Assembly: GCF_021390475.1 (NCBI RefSeq)
Contig: NZ_JAJUWS010000004.1
Location: forward strand, 62,001-126,000
Origin: Streptomyces sp. ST2-7A
Lineage (GTDB): Bacteria; Actinomycetota; Actinomycetes; Streptomycetales; Streptomycetaceae
Direction: 5' to 3'
Length of the DNA: 64,000 bases
Part shown: one piece after another, positions 62,849 to 64,000 of the stretch
Position numbering within the stretch: position 1 is the stretch's first letter
How the letters are laid out: each line of letters opens with the position of its first letter
The notes under the pieces: generated by a model
What the model was told of the DNA's origin: nothing
Database searches by the model: none
Seen by the model: the letters and a program-made list of their open reading frames with translations, nothing else
Program-made: the position numbers and the translations under genes

Positions 62849-64000
62849 TGTACGAGCTGTCCCGGATCCGCCTCCACTCCATCGGCCCGGCCGGTGCCCG
62901 CTACGCCGACACCGTGCTCGATCTGCGCGGTGTGGGCGCGCCGGTGCCCGAGCCGGCCCCGGTGCAGGCCGATTTCTTCGAGGGCGAACCCGTCGGGCCG
63001 CCCCGTCGCCCCGCCCCGGCCGGGGTCCTCTTCCTGGAGAACGGCGGCGGCAAGTCCGTCCTGCTCAAGCTGATCTTCTCGGTGATGCTCCCCGGCCACC
63101 GCAACACCCTGGGCGGGGCCAGCTCGGGTGTGCTGCGGAAGTTCCTGCTCGCCGACGACTGCGGGCACGTGGCCCTGGAGTGGCAGCACACGATCACCGG
63201 TGAGACCGTCGTCGTCGGCAAGGTCAGCGAGTGGCGGGGACGCCAGGTCTCCTCCGACCCCCGCCGGTTCGCGGAGGCCTGGTACTCCTTCCGACCCGGC
63301 CCCGGCCTGTCGCTGGATTCCCTACCGGTCTCCGAGAGGGGCGTCCCGCGCGCCCCGGACGCCCCCGGTGCCCCGGTGTCCCGGGGCCGCCGGCGCACCA
63401 TGCGCGGCTTCCGCGACGTCCTCACCGAGACCGGCCGTTCCCACCCCCACCTCGATGTGGTGTGGGAGGAGGTCCACGAGCGCTGGCGCGAGCACCTGGA
63501 GGACCTCGGCCTGGACCCCGAGCTCTTCCGCTACCAGCGCGAGATGAACGCCGACGAGGGCGAGGCCGCCGGGCTCTTCGCCGTGCGCGCCGACTCCGAC
63601 TTCACCGATCTGTTGCTGCGCGCGGTCACCGACCACCGGGACACCGACGGCCTCGCCGACCTCGTGCACGGCTTCGCCCACAAACTGGGCAGGCGCGAGG
63701 AGCTGACCGCCGAACGCGACTTCACCGCGGGCTCGCTCGACCTGCTCGAGCGCATCGCCGGCGCCACCGCCGAGCGGGAGCGCGCCCGCGCCGTGCACAG
63801 CGCCGCCGAGGGGCGCGCCCGGGGTCTGGGGCGTCGGCTGGCCGCCCGCGCGGAACGGGAGAACGAACGGACCGCCGTGCTGTCCGAGCGCGCGACGGTC
63901 GCGGCCGAGGCCACCGCCGGCGCCTCCCGGGCCCGTGACACCGCCCGTGACATCGCGGCCGAACTCGCCTGGCGGCACGCCGCCTCCGCGCTGGCCGACG
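62848..64000 (+). CDS. SMC-type ATPase (MukB/JetC-like), N-terminal part only
   Basis: The first 384 codons of a long protein cut off by the window. An ABC-ATPase head begins LSRIRLHSIGPAGARYADTV, with the Walker A loop FLENGGGKSVLLKLIF (residues 62-77), whose first position is Leu rather than Gly/Ala. ALEWQHTIT is probably the strand with the Q-loop. From about residue 290 the sequence becomes Ala/Arg/Glu-rich coiled coil (REELTAERDF onwards). In Wadjet and MukBEF such ATPases extrude DNA loops; the Walker B and hinge lie outside the window, as does any JetD-type nuclease. Confidence 0.75.
   Translation, partial: MYELSRIRLHSIGPAGARYADTVLDLRGVGAPVPEPAPVQADFFEGEPVGPPRRPAPAGVLFLENGGGKSVLLKLIFSVMLPGHRNTLGGASSGVLRKFLLADDCGHVALEWQHTITGETVVVGKVSEWRGRQVSSDPRRFAEAWYSFRPGPGLSLDSLPVSERGVPRAPDAPGAPVSRGRRRTMRGFRDVLTETGRSHPHLDVVWEEVHERWREHLEDLGLDPELFRYQREMNADEGEAAGLFAVRADSDFTDLLLRAVTDHRDTDGLADLVHGFAHKLGRREELTAERDFTAGSLDLLERIAGATAERERARAVHSAAEGRARGLGRRLAARAERENERTAVLSERATVAAEATAGASRARDTARDIAAELAWRHAASALAD

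Overview
The window is very GC-rich actinobacterial chromosome, almost certainly Streptomyces or a close relative. The evidence is dense coding with strong G/C preference at third codon positions, frequent GTG starts, an NsdA-type differentiation regulator, a mycothiol-dependent isomerase-fold enzyme, families such as DUF6421, DUF6643 and DUF6986 that I associate with Streptomyces, and a family 2B encapsulin pair. I see no tRNA, rRNA, transposase, integrase, CRISPR array or obvious genomic island.

Layout. 1-9.3 kb: the end of a BadF/GlcNAc-kinase-like gene, uracil-DNA glycosylase, an M56 peptidase with a DUF5134 membrane protein, a GNAT enzyme tail-to-tail with a glycerophosphodiesterase, then DUF6421 / SDR / threonine aldolase. 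9.3-24.5 kb: PlsC-like acyltransferase, the etfBA operon, a DUF6986 aldolase-like gene behind a promoter with a palindrome, a P-loop kinase-NUDIX fusion, M20 dipeptidase, geranylgeranyl-reductase-family flavoprotein, mycothiol enzyme, ROK regulator, anti-sigma-like ATPase, a Cds1-like PLP enzyme and a DeoR regulator. 24.9-30.1 kb: a large membrane protein with an alpha/beta-hydrolase domain split around its membrane segments, and a beta-helix/AAA+ fusion. 30.4-34.8 kb: two tandem family 2B encapsulin shell genes followed by a convergent gene for a disordered DUF6643 protein; none of the usual family 2B cargo enzymes (terpene cyclase, polyprenyl transferase, xylulose kinase) is present. 35-42.9 kb: racemase-family protein, dhaKLM (dihydroxyacetone phosphorylation by a PTS-fed DhaM), LLM flavoprotein, a Ser/Thr kinase with TPRs and a small unknown protein. 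43-47.6 kb: nsdA between an APH-fold protein and a PAS-PP2C protein that have both lost catalytic residues. 47.9-56.9 kb: a HEAT-repeat protein, then a coupled run of two GT4 glycosyltransferases, an SGNH hydrolase and a 5-oxoprolinase. 57-60 kb: a stand-alone cyclic-nucleotide-binding-fold protein divergent from an intact PAS-GAF-PP2C phosphatase. 60.1-64 kb: an SMC-type operon resembling MukFEB/Wadjet JetABC, cut off by the window end.

Recurring regulatory signals are strong inverted repeats at convergent gene ends (bidirectional terminators) and TANNNT boxes 5-8 nt upstream of start codons, suggesting leaderless mRNAs for several genes. The most interesting items are the orphan, partly homogenised encapsulin pair with its AT-rich control regions, the condensin-like operon, and the pseudo-enzymes around nsdA.
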